From NCBI RefSeq assembly GCF_029982035.1, contig NZ_CP104168.1, positions 1-64,000 on the forward strand: DNA of 64,000 bases. Direction: 5' to 3'. Shown piece by piece: positions 50,092 to 59,626 of the stretch. A program made the position numbers and the translations under genes. Origin of the DNA: Megaera polyxenophila (lineage in GTDB: Bacteria; Pseudomonadota; Alphaproteobacteria; Rickettsiales; Rickettsiaceae). The notes under the pieces are model-generated. The model had not been told where the DNA came from and ran no database searches. It was given only the letters and a program-made list of their open reading frames with translations. How positions within the stretch are numbered: the stretch's first letter is position 1; each line of letters begins with the position of its first letter.

Positions 50092-50686
50092 ATCAACCAC
50101 TTTCATCTGAGAGATGAAAGTTTGATCTTTGCGACTAGAAGTCGCTTATCAAGCTAAAGCTCATTCTAGCCTAATATTTGAAGTAAAGTCGGTCTCATGA
50201 GCGTCAGTGTGTTTGTTGATATATTCGTTAATCATATCATCTGTAACATTACCGCTAGTTGAACTGAAGTATCCTCTGCCCCATAAATGTCTACCCCAGT
50301 ATTTCTTTTTTAGTATCGGAAATTCTTCCTGTATTCTTTTAGATGATCTTCCCTTAGCTTTCTGAACAAATTCACTAATTTTAATATGCGGAGGAATATT
50401 TGCAAATATATGGACATGGTCGCTTGATACAACGCCATTTTCTATCTTTATACTCATTTCCTCAGCTACCTGTAACACTAGTTCCCGAACACGTTTTTTT
50501 ATGTCGTAAGTAAGTACCTTATAGCGATATTTCGTTATCCATACTATATGATAACGATGATAAAAAACTGAATGTGATCTTTTGTTATAGTAAGTCATAG
50601 ACTTATGATGCTACCGCATCATGGCGCATTAGACAAGCTAAAGCTTTTCCATCTGGAAGATGGAGGTTTTCACCACCAAAGGGACT
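50092..50686 (-). mobile_element. IS200-like element, family A (in DUF805 gene)
   Basis: 595 bp, standard ends, TTTAT on the 5' side of the element strand. Confidence 0.93.
50161..50598 (-). CDS. tnpA: IS200 TnpA transposase (family A)
   Basis: Identical 145-residue protein, intact. Confidence 0.95.
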   Translation of the reverse strand: MTYYNKRSHSVFYHRYHIVWITKYRYKVLTYDIKKRVRELVLQVAEEMSIKIENGVVSSDHVHIFANIPPHIKISEFVQKAKGRSSKRIQEEFPILKKKYWGRHLWGRGYFSSTSGNVTDDMINEYINKHTDAHETDFTSNIRLE

Positions 50687-50757
50687 ATAAAACCCTAAAT
50701 ACATATTCTTTCCTACTAGCCCTACCTTTAAAAAAAAATAAATTATTAGTTAATAAT

Positions 50758-52545
50758 TTAATAATATAACGTATCATATAAATACTCTATATCTCCTGTT
50801 AGTTCTGGAGAGGTTATAACATCTAACATTTGATACTTAGTATTTTTTACTCCTGCTTCTGTCTGTAACGCATCATTTTCAGCTTCAAAATAACAGAGTA
50901 AACTATCTTTAGCATCATTAGCTAAACTAGTCCTTGATGAAAGTTTTGCTATTAATCTTTCACCTGCAAAAGTTTGTACGTCATCATAAGCAATCATACA
51001 TTTGGCCCAACCTCCTACAAGATAAGTTATAAAGTTAGATTTATTTTTTATCCAATCCAAAGTTGTTCTTTCAACCACAACATTATCAACATCAACACCA
51101 CGGGCTTTTGCTTTTTCAAGCCTATTTTCATATATAGACATTTTCCTATCAGCACTACCATTAATATTAAGTTGGTACTTTTCAAACAATGTCATTGTAG
51201 TTATTATGACATCTTGAACTGTCTCATTTTTTAGAGCATTAACTAAAGCGTCCTCTCCTTTATCAGTGATTTTATTACCTTCTAGGCGTAAGGTTTTTAA
51301 GTGAGGGAATCTACCATTTAAGAGGGAATCGGCAAGTATATTAGCTCCTTCATCTCCTATCTGGTTATTACCTAAATTAAGGTTATGAATACTTGCAAGC
51401 CATTTTAAATTGAATGCTCCCGTTATCCAAGGAATATGGCTATCGTTTAGTAATTTATTATTTAAACCTAATGAGTATATATCACCCGTATTAATAGTAA
51501 CCTTATCAAAAAGGATACTAGTATCTTTAGTTTTGCACTTATCTATATCCTTGAAAAAATACAGCATACCGCTAAAGCAAATTTTACTGTTTTCCCTTAA
51601 GTCTAAATATTTTAATTTAGTTATTTTACCGCTACTAAATCCATCGGCAAAAGGGGTTATTCCATTGTTAGTAAGGTTGTTATTAGCAAGATTTAGTGTT
51701 GTTAAATTGTTATTGTAATTATTTACTAAAAATTGAGCCAAATATTGTACACCAGAATCACCTATTTGATTATTAGTGAGATTTAAGGCAATTATATTTA
51801 CAGCTGCTGAATAAGCTATTAACCTAGCACCATAATCACCTATATTCATACCATTGAAATTTGCTTCTGTATTATTTTTGACTAAAAACAAAATATTTTG
51901 TTCCTTTTGTAAAAGCTGTTGTCTATAAACAGGCATACTATCTTCAATAGTTTGAAATCTTCCTTTATCTAATATTTCTTCTTTACCCCAACAGTTAACC
52001 CAGTCTTCAAATCGTTCTGGGTATAGTTGAGGATATAATTGATGTAAAATATTAATAAAATCTTTTCTTATTGGTATCCATTTTTTATAATTAGGTAAAC
52101 TAGCTTCAATATGTGTCCAATTTCCATTTTCTAATTGTTGTCTACCATAAGTGTTAGTATTCCAGTCTTCAAATTTCGCAGGGTAAAGATTAGGATGTAA
52201 TTCATGTAAAAGCTCAATTAATTCTTTTTTTAAAGATTGTTGTTCGGAAATTGAGAACGTTTTTTTATCAGAGGACTTACTATAAACACTACTTTCCTGA
52301 TTAGTACTACTAGAGCCGCCACCTCCTCCTCTTCCTTCTCCACCTTTGCTATTACTATGTGCCGAAGGATAATTACCAGAGCCATTATTACCACTATTAC
52401 CTGTTGAACTTCCACGTATACATATATTAGTAACACCATCATTATCTTTCCAACTTCTTCCACCTTGACTTTTACATGTATGGCTACCTGTATTACTACT
52501 AGACCCACTCCCTCCGCCGCTACCTCTACTACCGCTATTACCCAT
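50758..52545 (-). CDS. Leucine-rich-repeat (RNI-like) protein, possible effector
   Basis: This 595-residue protein begins with about 95 residues rich in Gly, Ser and Asn and without a signal peptide. Next come two related segments of about 45 residues (LHPNLYPAKFEDWN and LYPQLYPERFEDWV). Ribonuclease-inhibitor-type leucine-rich repeats follow (IIALNLTNNQIGDSGVQYLA; LTTLNLANNNLTNNGITPFA; LNLGNNQIGDEGANILADSL; TLRLEGNKITDKGEDALVNA). The last 150 residues have no recognised domain. LRRs bind proteins; in intracellular bacteria such architectures are frequent among host-interacting proteins, but secretion is inference. Its 3' end overlaps a DUF805 gene. Confidence 0.82.
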   Translation of the reverse strand: MGNSGSRGSGGGSGSSSNTGSHTCKSQGGRSWKDNDGVTNICIRGSSTGNSGNNGSGNYPSAHSNSKGGEGRGGGGGSSSTNQESSVYSKSSDKKTFSISEQQSLKKELIELLHELHPNLYPAKFEDWNTNTYGRQQLENGNWTHIEASLPNYKKWIPIRKDFINILHQLYPQLYPERFEDWVNCWGKEEILDKGRFQTIEDSMPVYRQQLLQKEQNILFLVKNNTEANFNGMNIGDYGARLIAYSAAVNIIALNLTNNQIGDSGVQYLAQFLVNNYNNNLTTLNLANNNLTNNGITPFADGFSSGKITKLKYLDLRENSKICFSGMLYFFKDIDKCKTKDTSILFDKVTINTGDIYSLGLNNKLLNDSHIPWITGAFNLKWLASIHNLNLGNNQIGDEGANILADSLLNGRFPHLKTLRLEGNKITDKGEDALVNALKNETVQDVIITTMTLFEKYQLNINGSADRKMSIYENRLEKAKARGVDVDNVVVERTTLDWIKNKSNFITYLVGGWAKCMIAYDDVQTFAGERLIAKLSSRTSLANDAKDSLLCYFEAENDALQTEAGVKNTKYQMLDVITSPELTGDIEYLYDTLYY

Positions 52546-52581
52546 AAATCATTACCTTATTAATTAAAAAATATTCTAAAT

Positions 52582-53166
52582 ATCAATTACTACCGGCTAA
52601 AGCCGGTAGTTTGGTCAACGCTTGCAAAGCGGATTAAAAGCGTAAACGCTAAAACTCAGATATTTTAAAATCATCTCTCTTATGATGCATTTCTTGTTCC
52701 TCTATGTATTTTTGTACTTCATTTGAGTTCACATTACCAACCGTAACAACAAAATACCCCCTAGCCCAGAGATGTTGACCCCAGTAGCGTTTTCTCAGTA
52801 ATTCAAATTCTTGTAGTAATTTCCGACTGCTTTTTCCCTTAATGTATTGTACTGCCTTTGATACAGAAATACTCGGGGGTATTGACAGTAGTAAATGCAC
52901 GTGATCTGGACTCATGCTGCCACTTGCTATGTCTATGTAATTTGCCGCACATATTTCTCTAATGATCTCTCTTGTTCTATCAGCTACTTGTCCTGTTAAA
53001 ACCCTGTATCTGTATTTCGTACAAAATACTACATGGTACTTCAGATCATATATGCTGTGCGAACCTTTTCTATATTCCATAAGCTACTTCTCCTCTTGGT
53101 TAGTAACTCATAATACTAAAGTGTTCGCCTAAAGGCGAGGGTGTTAACCCTATCCCACTTAACTAC
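52582..53166 (-). mobile_element. IS200-like element, family B
   Basis: 585 bp, standard ends at TTTAT; sub-lineage shared with 48234-48819. Confidence 0.92.
52649..53080 (-). CDS. tnpA: IS200 TnpA transposase (family B)
   Basis: 143 residues, intact; HxH reads HVH in this sub-lineage instead of HMH. Confidence 0.94.
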   Translation of the reverse strand: MEYRKGSHSIYDLKYHVVFCTKYRYRVLTGQVADRTREIIREICAANYIDIASGSMSPDHVHLLLSIPPSISVSKAVQYIKGKSSRKLLQEFELLRKRYWGQHLWARGYFVVTVGNVNSNEVQKYIEEQEMHHKRDDFKISEF

Positions 53167-53204
53167 ATAAAAGTGTTGATAATTTCTAATATTGTGGCTT
53201 GTAA
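53167..53204. repeat. Short copy of rep-upstream repeat
   Basis: The segment around GTGTTGATAATTTCTAATAT then TGTGGCTTGTAA matches 44575-44612 and, in part, 47802-47825. It is the third location of this repeat. Confidence 0.75.
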
Positions 53205-53240
53205 CGTAAGCGTACGGCAAACCCGCCCTTGTTATTTAAT

Positions 53241-53436
53241 TCATTCTAATTTAATATTCCAGGGGAGAAGGTCTTCGATGTGATTCGCCTTATAATCCTG
53301 AATAACTTCAAAAACTTTATGTAAATATTTAACAGGATTTATATTATTAAGTTTTGCTGTTTCAATTAAGGTATAGAAGATGGCCGCAGTATTACCTCCT
53401 TTATCGGAACCCGCAAAAAGCCAGTTTTTCCTGCCT
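53241..53436 (-). pseudogene. IS66 TnpC C-terminal fragment (left of RIT)
   Basis: The reverse strand reads RKNWLFAGSDKGGNTAAIFY, TLIETAKLNNINPVKYLHKV and EDLLPWNIKLE, the typical IS66 transposase C-terminus. It is inverted relative to the near-identical piece at 57885-58078. Confidence 0.88.
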
Positions 53437-54243
53437 TATGTTGCCAAGCCAGTTATGTTGTGTTGGGTCAACATTCCTTATTCTTCTTACCCCTTTATTA
53501 TCATCTAAACAACATAATTTTTGCATGATGTAGGTTATCCTAACACTGGTTGTTCATAATTTCAATAAACCAGAAAGGAGGAAGATCATGTTTAACCAAC
53601 TATTCAGAAGCAGCTATTACGTTACAAAGCATATTAACACACCATTGCTGGAGGAGCGTTTAAATTATCTCCAGTATTGGCATGAAGCTGGTAAAGCTCA
53701 CAGCACTCTCACAACTATCGCGCAATATCTTGTACGCATTGTTGAGTATCTACAGTTAGATACTACAGATATTGTGACTATAGAAGAAGTTGAAGTAGCT
53801 GCTGATCTCTGGGCTAGATATCAATCTAATAACCCACAAAAAAAGGCAGCCTTTTCAAAAACTGGGAAAAAACGTTTTATTTGGTATGCCACTCACTGGC
53901 TGGCAAAACTATGTCGTTTAAAACGCCCAGTAAAAACAGTTATCCCAGTGTTCCAGAAGATTTTTGTGCAATCTCATACAATAGCCCGCCATTCGACAGC
54001 TCCGTTAGTTGAGGAAAGGGTGATGTATCTACAGTATTGGAGTGATTGTGGAGCAGTAACTTCTACCATTCGTATAATAGCGCAGTATCTATTGATCATC
54101 ATACAGTTTTTAGACTTTTATCAAGTAAGGATAGTAACATTGAGTGAAATTGAAGAAGCAGCAGTGAGGTGGCGCCGGACAAGAGATCCACAGAATATAC
54201 ATAAGAAAAGCAAATATTCAAAATTTGCAAAAAGACAATTTAT

Positions 54244-54838
54244 AGTCCCTTTGGTGGTGAAAACCTCCATCTTCCAGATGGAAAAGCTTTAGCTTGTCTA
54301 ATGCGCCATGATGCGGTAGCATCATAAGTCTATGACTTACTATAACAAAAGATCACATTCAGTTTTTTATCATCGTTATCATATAGTATGGATAACGAAA
54401 TATCGCTATAAGGTACTTACTTACGACATAAAAAAACGTGTTCGGGAACTAGTGTTACAGGTAGCTGAGGAAATGAGTATAAAGATAGAAAATGGCGTTG
54501 TATCAAGCGACCATGTCCATATATTTGCAAATATTCCTCCGCATATTAAAATTAGTGAATTTGTTCAGAAAGCTAAGGGAAGATCATCTAAAAGAATACA
54601 GGAAGAATTTCCGATACTAAAAAAGAAATACTGGGGTAGACATTTATGGGGCAGAGGATACTTCAGTTCAACTAGCGGTAATGTTACAGATGATATGATT
54701 AACGAATATATCAACAAACACACTGACGCTCATGAGACCGACTTTACTTCAAATATTAGGCTAGAATGAGCTTTAGCTTGATAAGCGACTTCTAGTCGCA
54801 AAGATCAAACTTTCATCTCTCAGATGAAAGTGGTTGAT
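54244..54838 (+). mobile_element. IS200-like element, family A (in RIT)
   Basis: 595 bp after TTTAT, standard ends; restores the recombinase frame on removal. Confidence 0.94.
54332..54769 (+). CDS. tnpA: IS200 TnpA transposase (family A)
   Basis: Identical 145-residue protein, intact. Confidence 0.95.
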   Translation: MTYYNKRSHSVFYHRYHIVWITKYRYKVLTYDIKKRVRELVLQVAEEMSIKIENGVVSSDHVHIFANIPPHIKISEFVQKAKGRSSKRIQEEFPILKKKYWGRHLWGRGYFSSTSGNVTDDMINEYINKHTDAHETDFTSNIRLE

Positions 54839-55798
54839 TCGAAATGCTGCGAGGTGGTTTAAAATGCTAGGTTGTTTACAGGAAACCAAGCAGCCTATTT
54901 CATTTGAAGAATATCTCAACCAGTATATAAGTTACATGAGGCAGGAACAAGGACTGTCCGAATGTACAATTCTTTCCAGGTTTTATCAACTTAGAATTTT
55001 TCTTACCAGTATTGAGCAGAAGCAGCAAGAATTTACTAAGCTCACACCACTCATCGTAGATGAGATAATCATAGGCAAACATGATATTGATCATCACTCA
55101 AGACGCACTGTGCAACTTTACGCTTCAATACTGCGCTCCTTCTTGAGATATGCCGAGGATCAAGGCTGGTGTCCAAAACACTTGGCAAGTACTATTAAAG
55201 CACCACGTGTATATAGAGATGAGTCACTGCCTTCTGCACCATACTGGAGTGATGTCAAAAGGTTACTAGCAAATAGTGTCAGTGATAGTCTAGTAGACAT
55301 CAGAGACTATGCCATATTAATGCTACTATCAGTATATGGCATGAGATGCAGTGAGGTTACTCATCTTCGTTTAGAGGATATCGATTGGGAAAATGAGTTG
55401 ATTCATTTACAGCGTGCCAAGAGATGCAAACCTCAGACATTCCCTCTTTCTAAAACCGTTGGCGAAGCAATTTTACGATACTTAACTCTCGTCAGACCAA
55501 AATTGCGCACGTCGAGAGAAATATTCTTGTCTATGTACGTGCCTTATAAACTTTTATCATCGGCTGCAGTGTATCAAATTGTCAGTAAAAGGCTTAAGAA
55601 GCTGAATATTACAATAAAACATTATGGACCACATGCACTTCGTCATGCATGTGCCACTCATTTAATTAATGAAGGAATATCACTGAAAGAAATAAGTGAT
55701 CATTTGGGGCATCGGACTCTAGATACCACAAGAATTTATGCAAAGGTTGATCTTACAACTTTGCGCAAAGTTGCTGAATTTGATATGGGAGGTCTATT

Positions 55799-56743
55799 AT
55801 GATGCTAAACCAACTTGTAACTCAATATATCCACTATAGGCAATCTTTAGGTGAGAAATTTAAGACCAATGCGTACTACTTAAAAGCCTTTTGCAGGATA
55901 GTGGAATCAAATACAGATATCCAATCTATCTCTTTAGCGCAAATAAACAGCTTTCTTTACGGGGACGCGCAAACTGTAACATCTAGCTGGTTTGCCAAGC
56001 ATTCTGCACTCTTCGGATTCTATCAGTATGCATTGACGCGCAATTACGTTACCAAAGTACCACTTCCATCTATTTTACCAAAAAGACCACAAGGATTTGT
56101 TCCATATATTTACTCACAAAGTGAGCTAAAACTACTTTTTGATACAGCCTTAACATATCAAAAAAATAAGAGCTGCATTCTGCCATACACAGTACAGACT
56201 GCACTTATTTTGACCTATGCTCTTGGTCTACGAATCCATGAAACACTGTCTCTAACTCTGCAGGACATAGATATAGAGAATGCAGTAATCACAATAGAGC
56301 AATCTAAATTTTATAAGTCCCGCTTAGTACCGTTTAGTATACAAATTAAGGATACCATTGCCAAATATTTAGAATGGAGGATAGATCAAAGGCAGCCACA
56401 ATCACCAGAAAGCCCTTTGTTTATAGGGAAAAATGCTCAGGCATTTAATATAAATACAATGCAATATATTTTCCAAAGAATAAGAGCTAAGGCTAAGATT
56501 AAAAGAGACGATACTAGCAGATATCAACCAAGAATGCATGATCTTCGTCACAGCTTTGCTGTACATAGACTAACAAGTTGGTATCGGGAGAAGAAGGACG
56601 TGCAACAACTTCTTCCAATATTATCAACCTATCTTGGTCACAGACGCCTTGCTGATACGACGGTTTATTTGACAATGACGGATGATCTGTTGCAGGAGGC
56701 TAATATACGCTTTGAAAAATATACAATAGGAGAAAAACAATGA
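55799..56743 (+). CDS. RIT tyrosine recombinase B
   Basis: 314 residues. Catalytic motifs: YALGLRIHETLSLTLQDID (first Arg), MHDLRHSFAVHRL (His/Arg), STYLGHRRLADTTVYL (His and nucleophile Tyr). It begins within the stop of recombinase A and ends within the start of recombinase C, implying co-translation and a joint role in RIT movement. Complete. Confidence 0.93.
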   Translation: MMLNQLVTQYIHYRQSLGEKFKTNAYYLKAFCRIVESNTDIQSISLAQINSFLYGDAQTVTSSWFAKHSALFGFYQYALTRNYVTKVPLPSILPKRPQGFVPYIYSQSELKLLFDTALTYQKNKSCILPYTVQTALILTYALGLRIHETLSLTLQDIDIENAVITIEQSKFYKSRLVPFSIQIKDTIAKYLEWRIDQRQPQSPESPLFIGKNAQAFNINTMQYIFQRIRAKAKIKRDDTSRYQPRMHDLRHSFAVHRLTSWYREKKDVQQLLPILSTYLGHRRLADTTVYLTMTDDLLQEANIRFEKYTIGEKQ

Positions 56744-57750
56744 AAGATACAAATTATTTAAGCATATGGATAAAACGATTTTTGTTAGAATATTTAATCA
56801 GTACCAGAAACCTATCAAAAAACACACAGCAAAGTTACCGCGATACATTCAAGCTACTATTGCCATGCATGGCTAGTAGGTCTAAAAAGGCCATTGATAA
56901 ATTGCTTATAGATGACATTAGCTCAGATCATATAAAAGCCTTTCTTCTTTCGCTCGAGAATGATCGCCATTGTTCATTATCAACGCGCAATCAACGCCTT
57001 GCGGCACTTCATGCTTTTGCAAAATTTGTAGGGCTAAATAGCCCAGAGCATGTAGAATGGTCTAGACAAGTACAGATAATCCCCTTTAAAAAAGCGGAGC
57101 ACAGATTGATAACTTATCTTGATAAATCAGAGATGGATGCGCTATTAACCGCCCCAGATACTAACACTACTCAAGGCAGGAGAGATTATGCATTATTACT
57201 CTTCCTCTATAATACTGGAACTAGAGCTGATGAGGCGGCTCAGCTAACAATAGCTGATCTCAGTGTAGCTCATGTGCAAAAGAGAGATTTATCTACTGTT
57301 ATCATCAGAGGCAAGGCTAATAAATTTAGAAGATGTCCATTATGGCAAAAAACTGTTACAGAACTTCAAGGTTTGATAGCTAATAGAGATAAACATGAGC
57401 ATGTGTTCTTAAACCGCTGCAAGCAACCACTGACTCGCTTTGGAGTGCATAACATGGTCAGACGTTATACCAAAGAGATCGTCAAAACAATACCATCGAT
57501 AAGCCAAAAAAGAGTAAGCCCACATACAATACGTCATACGACGGCTACTCATTTACTGCAATCTGGTGTAGATATCAATACAATCAGAGCTTGGCTCGGA
57601 CATGTATCAATTAACACAACAAATATTTATGCAGAGGTAGATTTAGAAATGAAGGCAAAAGCACTAGCTTGTTGTGATATTACAAATGATAAGCCACCAA
57701 CGCATTGGAGGGACAATAAAGACCTGATGAGTTTTTTGGCTACACTTTAA
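56740..57750 (+). CDS. RIT tyrosine recombinase C
   Basis: 336 residues. Typical XerC-like N-terminal SAM-like domain (LEYLISTRNLSKNTQQSYRD), then NTGTRADEAAQLTIADL, SPHTIRHTTATHLL and WLGHVSINTTNIYAE with the nucleophile Tyr. Complete; third gene of the trio. Confidence 0.93.
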   Translation: MKDTNYLSIWIKRFLLEYLISTRNLSKNTQQSYRDTFKLLLPCMASRSKKAIDKLLIDDISSDHIKAFLLSLENDRHCSLSTRNQRLAALHAFAKFVGLNSPEHVEWSRQVQIIPFKKAEHRLITYLDKSEMDALLTAPDTNTTQGRRDYALLLFLYNTGTRADEAAQLTIADLSVAHVQKRDLSTVIIRGKANKFRRCPLWQKTVTELQGLIANRDKHEHVFLNRCKQPLTRFGVHNMVRRYTKEIVKTIPSISQKRVSPHTIRHTTATHLLQSGVDINTIRAWLGHVSINTTNIYAEVDLEMKAKALACCDITNDKPPTHWRDNKDLMSFLATL

Positions 57751-57884
57751 TACAAATAAAATAATACGGAGCGTCGTCGGAGCGTTGAGTTAGGGTACTT
57801 AATTATGTTATCTTCGTTTCATAAAACGTACAGAGATATAGGGTGCAATAACTCAACACAACATAACTAGCTTGGCAACATAAG

Positions 57885-58078
57885 GTAGGAAGAACTGGCT
57901 TTTTGCGGGTTCTGATAACGGAGGTAATACCGCGGCCACTTTCTATACCTTAATTGAAACAGCAAAACTTAATAATATAAATCCTGTTAAATATTTACAT
58001 AAAGTTTTTGAGGTTATTCAAGATTATAAGGCCAATCGCATTGAAGACCTCCTCCCTTGGAATATTAAATTAGAATAA
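57885..58078 (+). pseudogene. IS66 TnpC C-terminal fragment (right of RIT)
   Basis: Same IS66 tail as at 53241-53436 but in opposite orientation (RKNWLFAGSDNGGNTAATFY to LPWNIKLE and stop). No upstream tnpC portion exists in the window. Confidence 0.88.
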
Positions 58079-58127
58079 ATTAAATAACAAGGGCGGGTTC
58101 CCCGAACGCTTACTTTTTATCAAGGGG

Positions 58128-58277
58128 CATTGAAAATATGAAAAATGAAATAACAATTAAATGCCAGCTTTTGAACAAAATGTTTCATATTGGTAAACCA
58201 ATCTCTGTGCGCACTTGTTAACAAATTTTTTTGGGTAAGGGTGAATACAGCCATAATTTGATTTGTGCAACAAAGCC
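58128..58277 (-). pseudogene. IS5-family element, right-end fragment
   Basis: It contains the terminal GTGCAACAAAGCC at 58277 and the coding end (QIMAVFTLTQKNLLTSAHRD, then WFTNMKHFVQKL). It is inserted into another IS5 copy at GAATGG, making a nested pair. The same piece recurs at 59627-59755. Confidence 0.75.
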
Positions 58278-58803
58278 ATTCGTTACCGGTATATGTTTGA
58301 ATGCCGCTAGAGTCGATAGCAACGTGATTAACTTCTTCTCCATTACGCACAGGTTCAAATTTAATGTTTAGCTTTTTACTGCGTTTACTAATGGTAGTAT
58401 AGTCAGGACACTTAATATCTAAGCCGCACATTTGAAATATACAATCCAGAAAACCTTGTGTCTGTCGTAATTTTAGCCCAAATAAACATCTAATTTGTAA
58501 AACTTGTATAATTGCCTGATCACTATATGTTTTCTGCCTTCCAGTCTTTCTATTACTATGATTGTCTTCATGCCAACCATCACACAAATTTTCTGATATC
58601 ATAAAATCTATACGTCCTCTGCGTCTCAGAGAATCGTTATATTTTGGCCAATTTTTTACTTTGAACTTAGAATTTATTCTTGAATCGCTAAACGGCTTTT
58701 TCTTTGGGGATCTCATTATAAAATTGATTATTTTTTCAATATCCTAAATTCTATCAGAAATTTCTTAAATCCTTTAGCAACTTAATATTTGTGCAACAAA
58801 GCC
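58278..58803 (-). pseudogene. IS5-family transposase, N-terminal part
   Basis: The terminal GGCTTTGTTGCACAAAT ends at 58803 and the ATG is at 58716. The product runs to GIQTYTGNEWL and is then cut. It matches the copy at 63348 exactly over this part, including AIDSSG with the first catalytic Asp. The element itself interrupts a group II intron reverse transcriptase. Confidence 0.88.
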
Positions 58804-59175
58804 AATTACTATAGGAATACCCAGTTGACGTAAGCCACCATTTACTTTTGGAATCTTGACGCAACGAACAGGGCAGGGTCTATAGGTTTTATTGATTAAT
58901 GCAAGGCTTAGTTCTTCTAGGATAATATCTAAATTTTCAGATACTTCCGTAACTGTCATTTTATCGACACCAGGCGCACCTTTATTACGTTTAACCGCTT
59001 TAAAGGCCAGAATAAGATTTGCTTTAGAAGCAATCTCATTCATTAGATTTGTTAGACAATCGGAGTTATGTGATGTTGATAATGTTAATTGTGCCTCGCT
59101 ATCAGGAGCGCTGGATCTGCCGTAACCCCTTGATGCGTGGAGATCAAAAATGTTCGTATAGTTTATAGCGTTCAT
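58804..59175 (-). pseudogene. ltrA: Group II intron reverse transcriptase, N-terminal fragment
   Basis: Key pieces: FKAVKRNKGAPGVDKMTVTE and YRPCPVRCVKIPKVNGGLRQ then LGIP, the standard RT0-RT2 region of LtrA-type maturases. The frame is cut at 58804 by an IS5 element; the polymerase YADD box, maturase and endonuclease domains are absent. Confidence 0.9.
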
Positions 59176-59626
59176 TATTGTTCGTTTCTACAATATTATA
59201 AGTTATCAAAAGACATAGTCCTTTGTCTAATAGCAGCAATTCAGACCTTCCTTATATTTGGTGCCTTAATATAAGTACTACGTCCTCTGCTGACTTCTTA
59301 TACTCTATCCATTAACATCGCTGTTAATATAGCTGCATACGTCAGCGGAGTATAAGATCTCCCGAGGTAAGATGAAGTAGTTTCCCAAGGTCAGACCAGA
59401 TTTACTATGATGCGCGTCTGTTTGAAGACAGGTTATTCTATCTATTGCTAGGTTACCTCGCCATCATAGCCTACTATCTAGTTTCTGTTCGTTCCAACCT
59501 TGTTTTGCCATCAGCTTCCTTCAGTTAGATCCCTCACGAGACTAACCTTGCCTAGACTAATAGACCGCTTCAACTCAGCCTATAGAGGACTTTCACCTCC
59601 TACGCCTACACCATGCTCGGCGTCAC
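59176..59626 (-). ncRNA. Group II intron RNA, 5' domains
   Basis: On the minus strand, sequence from GTGACGCCGAGCATGGTG precedes the intron ORF. It has the look of a bacterial group II intron domain I-IV (a GTG(Y)GCC-type start, many paired GC segments, higher GC than the surroundings). The 3' domains V and VI are missing because the element is truncated, so it cannot splice. Secondary structure was not computed. Confidence 0.65.

Larger units (their letters stand above)
49811..50777 (-). pseudogene. DUF805 inner-membrane protein, split by IS200-A
   Basis: Removing 50092-50686 leaves a 123-residue frame that starts at the ATG at 50777, inside the end of the LRR gene. It has FKGRASRKEYVFRV, two hydrophobic segments, then VRRLHDLNVSGWFVLISFIP and KKGTDGVNNYGEPPEY. 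GRASRxEY, RRLHDxxxSGW and GxNxYG are the DUF805 hallmarks. The 20-base overlap with the upstream LRR gene implies translational coupling before the insertion. Confidence 0.88.
53588..55802 (+). pseudogene. RIT recombinase A, split by IS200-A
   Basis: Excising 54244-54838 leaves exactly 540 codons (QFIRNAARWFKML at the junction). The N-terminal 230 residues contain two copies of a domain of about 95 residues (TPLLEERLNYLQYW...RFIWYATHWL and APLVEERVMYLQYW...RQFIRNAARWF), an internal duplication. The C-terminal half is a tyrosine recombinase with YGMRCSEVTHLRLEDID, PHALRHACATHL and LGHRTLDTTRIYAK. A GGAGGAAG ribosome site precedes the start. Confidence 0.88.
53434..57884 (+). mobile_element. 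Recombinase-in-trio (RIT) element
   Basis: Terminal inverted repeats of about 32 bp (CCTTATGTTGCCAAGC(C/T)AGT, then TATGTTGTGTTG) bound three tandem tyrosine recombinase genes with 4-base ATGA overlaps, the defining RIT layout. The similarity between the two sides continues outward into the IS66 tails. A family-A IS200 element sits in the first recombinase. Confidence 0.85.

Noticed and set aside
50974..51718. Plus-strand ORFs inside the LRR gene
   Set aside because: Antisense to a clear leucine-rich-repeat frame; hydrophobic composition reflects the complement of AT-rich repeats.
52230..52508. 92-residue Val/Ile-rich ORF
   Set aside because: Alternative frame of the Gly/Ser-rich leader of the LRR protein.
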